Source of the DNA: Salinispira pacifica
GTDB taxonomy: Bacteria; Spirochaetota; Spirochaetia; DSM-27196; Salinispiraceae
Direction of reading: 5' to 3'
Assembly: GCF_000507245.1 (NCBI RefSeq)
Contig: NC_023035.1
Span: 3,081,570 to 3,145,569, forward strand
DNA: 64,000 nucleotides
A model generated the notes under the pieces. The model was not told the origin of the DNA and searched no databases. It saw only the letters and a program-made list of their open reading frames with translations. The first letter of the stretch is position 1. Every line of letters begins with the position of its first letter. Position numbers and translations under genes: made by a program. Positions 62,354-64,000 of the stretch are shown in pieces.

Positions 62354-63657
62354 ATGGGAATTTTCAGAAAAGGAAAAACATCCGGGCGCAGATATCATTC
62401 AGGACTGGTGCTTGCCGGCGGCGCAGCCCGGGGGCATACCAGATCGGCGCCTGGGAGACACTGAGGAAGCACGGCTTCCGCTTCGACGGGTTTACCGGAA
62501 CCAGCGTGGGGGCACTGAATGCAACACTCATGGCCCAGGGTGACTGGGACTTTGCCGTTGAACTGTGGTCCAACCTGGGCATACAGGATGTGTTGACTCT
62601 CCCGGATTTTCTCCAGGGTGAGGACATCTCCAAGTTATCCTGGAGAAAAACCGTAGCACTGCTGCAGGAGGTGCGCCGCTCCGGCGGACTGGATTCCTCC
62701 CCTCTGCTGAACATGCTCCGTACCCGCAGCAAAGAGGAAAAACTGCGGAAATCCGGGGTGGATCTGGGGGTGGTCACATTCGGAGTCTCCAAGTTCCGGC
62801 CGCTGAAGATTTTCCTGGACGAAATGGAGCCGGGCAGCCTTCCGGATTATCTCTATGCCAGCGCTTCCTTTCCCCTCTTCAAAATGGCAAAGATTGAGGA
62901 TAAGCGTTTTACCGACGGCGGTGTGTGGGATAATCTCCCATGGTCCATGCTTACCGAACGGGGATACCGGGATCTGGTAATCATTGATATTTCCGCCTAC
63001 GGCATGGTCCGCCGCCCGGATCCGGAGAACCGCAGAATTCTCTACATTAAAAACAGCCTGCCGCTCCCCCATCTTATGGATTTCAGCCGGAAGAGTCTGG
63101 ATTACTCCCGGAAACTGGGCCGCCTGGACAGCATGAGAATTCTGGGAGATGTGGGAGGCCTGGAGTATTATATCGATCCATCAAAGGACTCGAAGAATCG
63201 CCTGGGCAGAATTGAGGATAACGGAAGGGTGATTATTTCCCAGGACCTTCCTGATAATCTGAAAAAGATACGCTCAGGGGGACTTGCGGTGTTTGAAGCA
63301 GCCGCCAAAGCATACGGTATTCCCCGGGCAGAATATTACAGCGTGGATACCCTCTTCCGGGAAATCCGGGAAAAAGACCGGAAGCTCGTCCAGGGCATAC
63401 GGAACGGCAGAGAGGAGGGAGGACTGAACCCCGGGACCATCCGGGATATCCTCTTCGACATCGCAAAACAGAAGATGGGCGACCACGAGCGTTTAAGCGA
63501 AAATCCTCCCATACTCTGGCTCATGGGGGGAAAAATCCTCCTGCCGAAGCAAAGCGGATATATAAAAAGCATGCTGAAAGTGCTTTATCCTGAACTGGAA
63601 ACCGCACTTCAATTCAGACAACTCTTTGATTTCCCGGAATTGAACGCAGAATCCTGA
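62354..63657 (+). CDS. Patatin-like phospholipase, frameshifted near its 5' end
   Basis: Restored length about 434 residues. From the ATG at 62354 the frame reads MGIFRKGKTS..., then GLVLAGGAARG, the oxyanion-hole motif. At the G-run 62430-62434 one G appears to be missing. The rest (AYQIGAWETL, nucleophile GTSVGALNA, catalytic Asp in DGGVWDNLP) continues in the next frame. Both halves fit the family exactly at the junction. Without repair the continuous frame begins elsewhere with a non-homologous sequence. Patatins hydrolyse acyl lipids. A C-terminal region of about 200 residues is of unknown function. Confidence 0.85.
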
Positions 63658-63659
63658 AG

Positions 63660-64000
63660 TCAGCTGTCTAAAGATTCAGCATACTCCTTAAAACGTTTCA
63701 TATCCTCTTCGGTCTGTTTTCGGAATGCACCCGGCGCCAGGAACGCCATCAGTTTCATGAATCCCCGCATGCGGAAGTCATTTATCTGTATCCAGCGGGT
63801 GCCGCCGGTTTCCCGGCTTTCAAAATGGTTCTCGCAGGTGTTTTCCACCCCCCGCACCCGGTACAGGAAGGTTATCTCATCAGGAAGCTGGTCACGGAGA
63901 ATTTCCTCTTCCATCTCCAGCTCATCCTTACCCAGTTTATACTTAATACGGGTTCTGGATCCTTCCTTCCCCGAATCCCCTTCCAGATGGTCCCTGCGCT
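63660..64000 (-). CDS. SRPBCC-type protein, truncated by the window edge
   Basis: The visible 113 residues end at the stop at 63660. The frame stays open to the right edge with no stop, reading DHLEGDSGKEGSRTRIKYKLG before the methionine at 63914, so that methionine is internal. The pattern of alternating strands (TRIKYKLG, ITFLYRVRG, TRWIQINDFRM) and a final long helix suggest a START/polyketide-cyclase (SRPBCC) fold that binds a hydrophobic ligand. The N-terminus lies outside. It is convergent with the patatin gene, 2 nt away. Confidence 0.7.
   Translation of the reverse strand, partial: RRDHLEGDSGKEGSRTRIKYKLGKDELEMEEEILRDQLPDEITFLYRVRGVENTCENHFESRETGGTRWIQINDFRMRGFMKLMAFLAPGAFRKQTEEDMKRFKEYAESLDS

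Overview
The window is a dense, roughly 55-60% GC bacterial chromosome segment of about 56 protein genes. I found no rRNA, tRNA, CRISPR array, integrase or transposase. The organism is most likely a free-living, oxygen-using or aerotolerant spirochaete (Spirochaeta/Salinispira-like). Pointers are the PreP-type M16C protease, the MCP with a multi-pass membrane module, and the gene mix. This taxonomic call is inference with modest confidence; no marker gene here settles it.

Layout. 1-7.5 kb: a small secreted protein, a giant M16C peptidase, a two-receiver GGDEF protein, a TPR protein and fumC. 7.7-20.7 kb: a GNAT, then a long minus-strand TCA-cycle block read sdhA-sdhB | intrinsic terminator | sucC-sucD-sucA-sucB-lpdA-gltA. 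With fumC this covers citrate synthase, the complete 2-oxoglutarate dehydrogenase, succinyl-CoA synthetase, the soluble half of succinate dehydrogenase and fumarase. No sdhC/sdhD anchor gene is visible. 20.8-23.7 kb: the three-gene AmmeMemoRadiSam set (amrB-amrA-amrS). 23.8-34 kb: a PQ-loop-like protein, a HemG-like flavodoxin, a MATE exporter, an orphan DNA methyltransferase, a nucleotidyltransferase, two gamma-carbonic-anhydrase-family proteins, AraC plus GNAT-YoaP, fabH and a TPR protein. 34-38 kb: a lactate operon (ldhA-lldP-Pr6Pr). 38-44.8 kb: fabF, a YbjQ pair, yqhD-mtnN, an HD protein, a lipoprotein and trxB. 44.9-53 kb: patB, epmA, a membrane protein, an MCP, efp, an Rrf2 regulator and gdhA. 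53-64 kb: a 1051-residue PEP/pyruvate-binding-domain protein with a receiver-like N-terminus, MscS, a PyrF-PyrE fusion, a sirtuin, a DMT exporter, a lipoprotein, a patatin and a truncated SRPBCC gene at the right edge.

Points that stand out. (1) Three copies of a 130-145 bp element with about 20-bp terminal inverted repeats (GTGCACC..AAGCTTGTGAA) lie in intergenic DNA; they look like a MITE family with no transposase in view. (2) At least six genes have a sigma70-like promoter whose -10 box ends 6-8 nt before the start codon, with no well-placed Shine-Dalgarno sequence, which predicts leaderless mRNAs. (3) Three otherwise intact genes (sdhB, trxB, patatin) each carry one apparent missing base in or beside a G/C run. 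This could be a deletion-type sequence error or real frameshifting. (4) The sdh operon has a long leader, the ldhA leader is strongly structured, and a Pr6Pr membrane protein lacks a normal start codon immediately after lldP.

Functional reading: an aerobic or facultative metabolism with a full TCA branch, lactate production/uptake, glutamate formation by GDH, EF-P modified by EpmA, c-di-GMP and chemotaxis signalling, and thioredoxin-based redox control.
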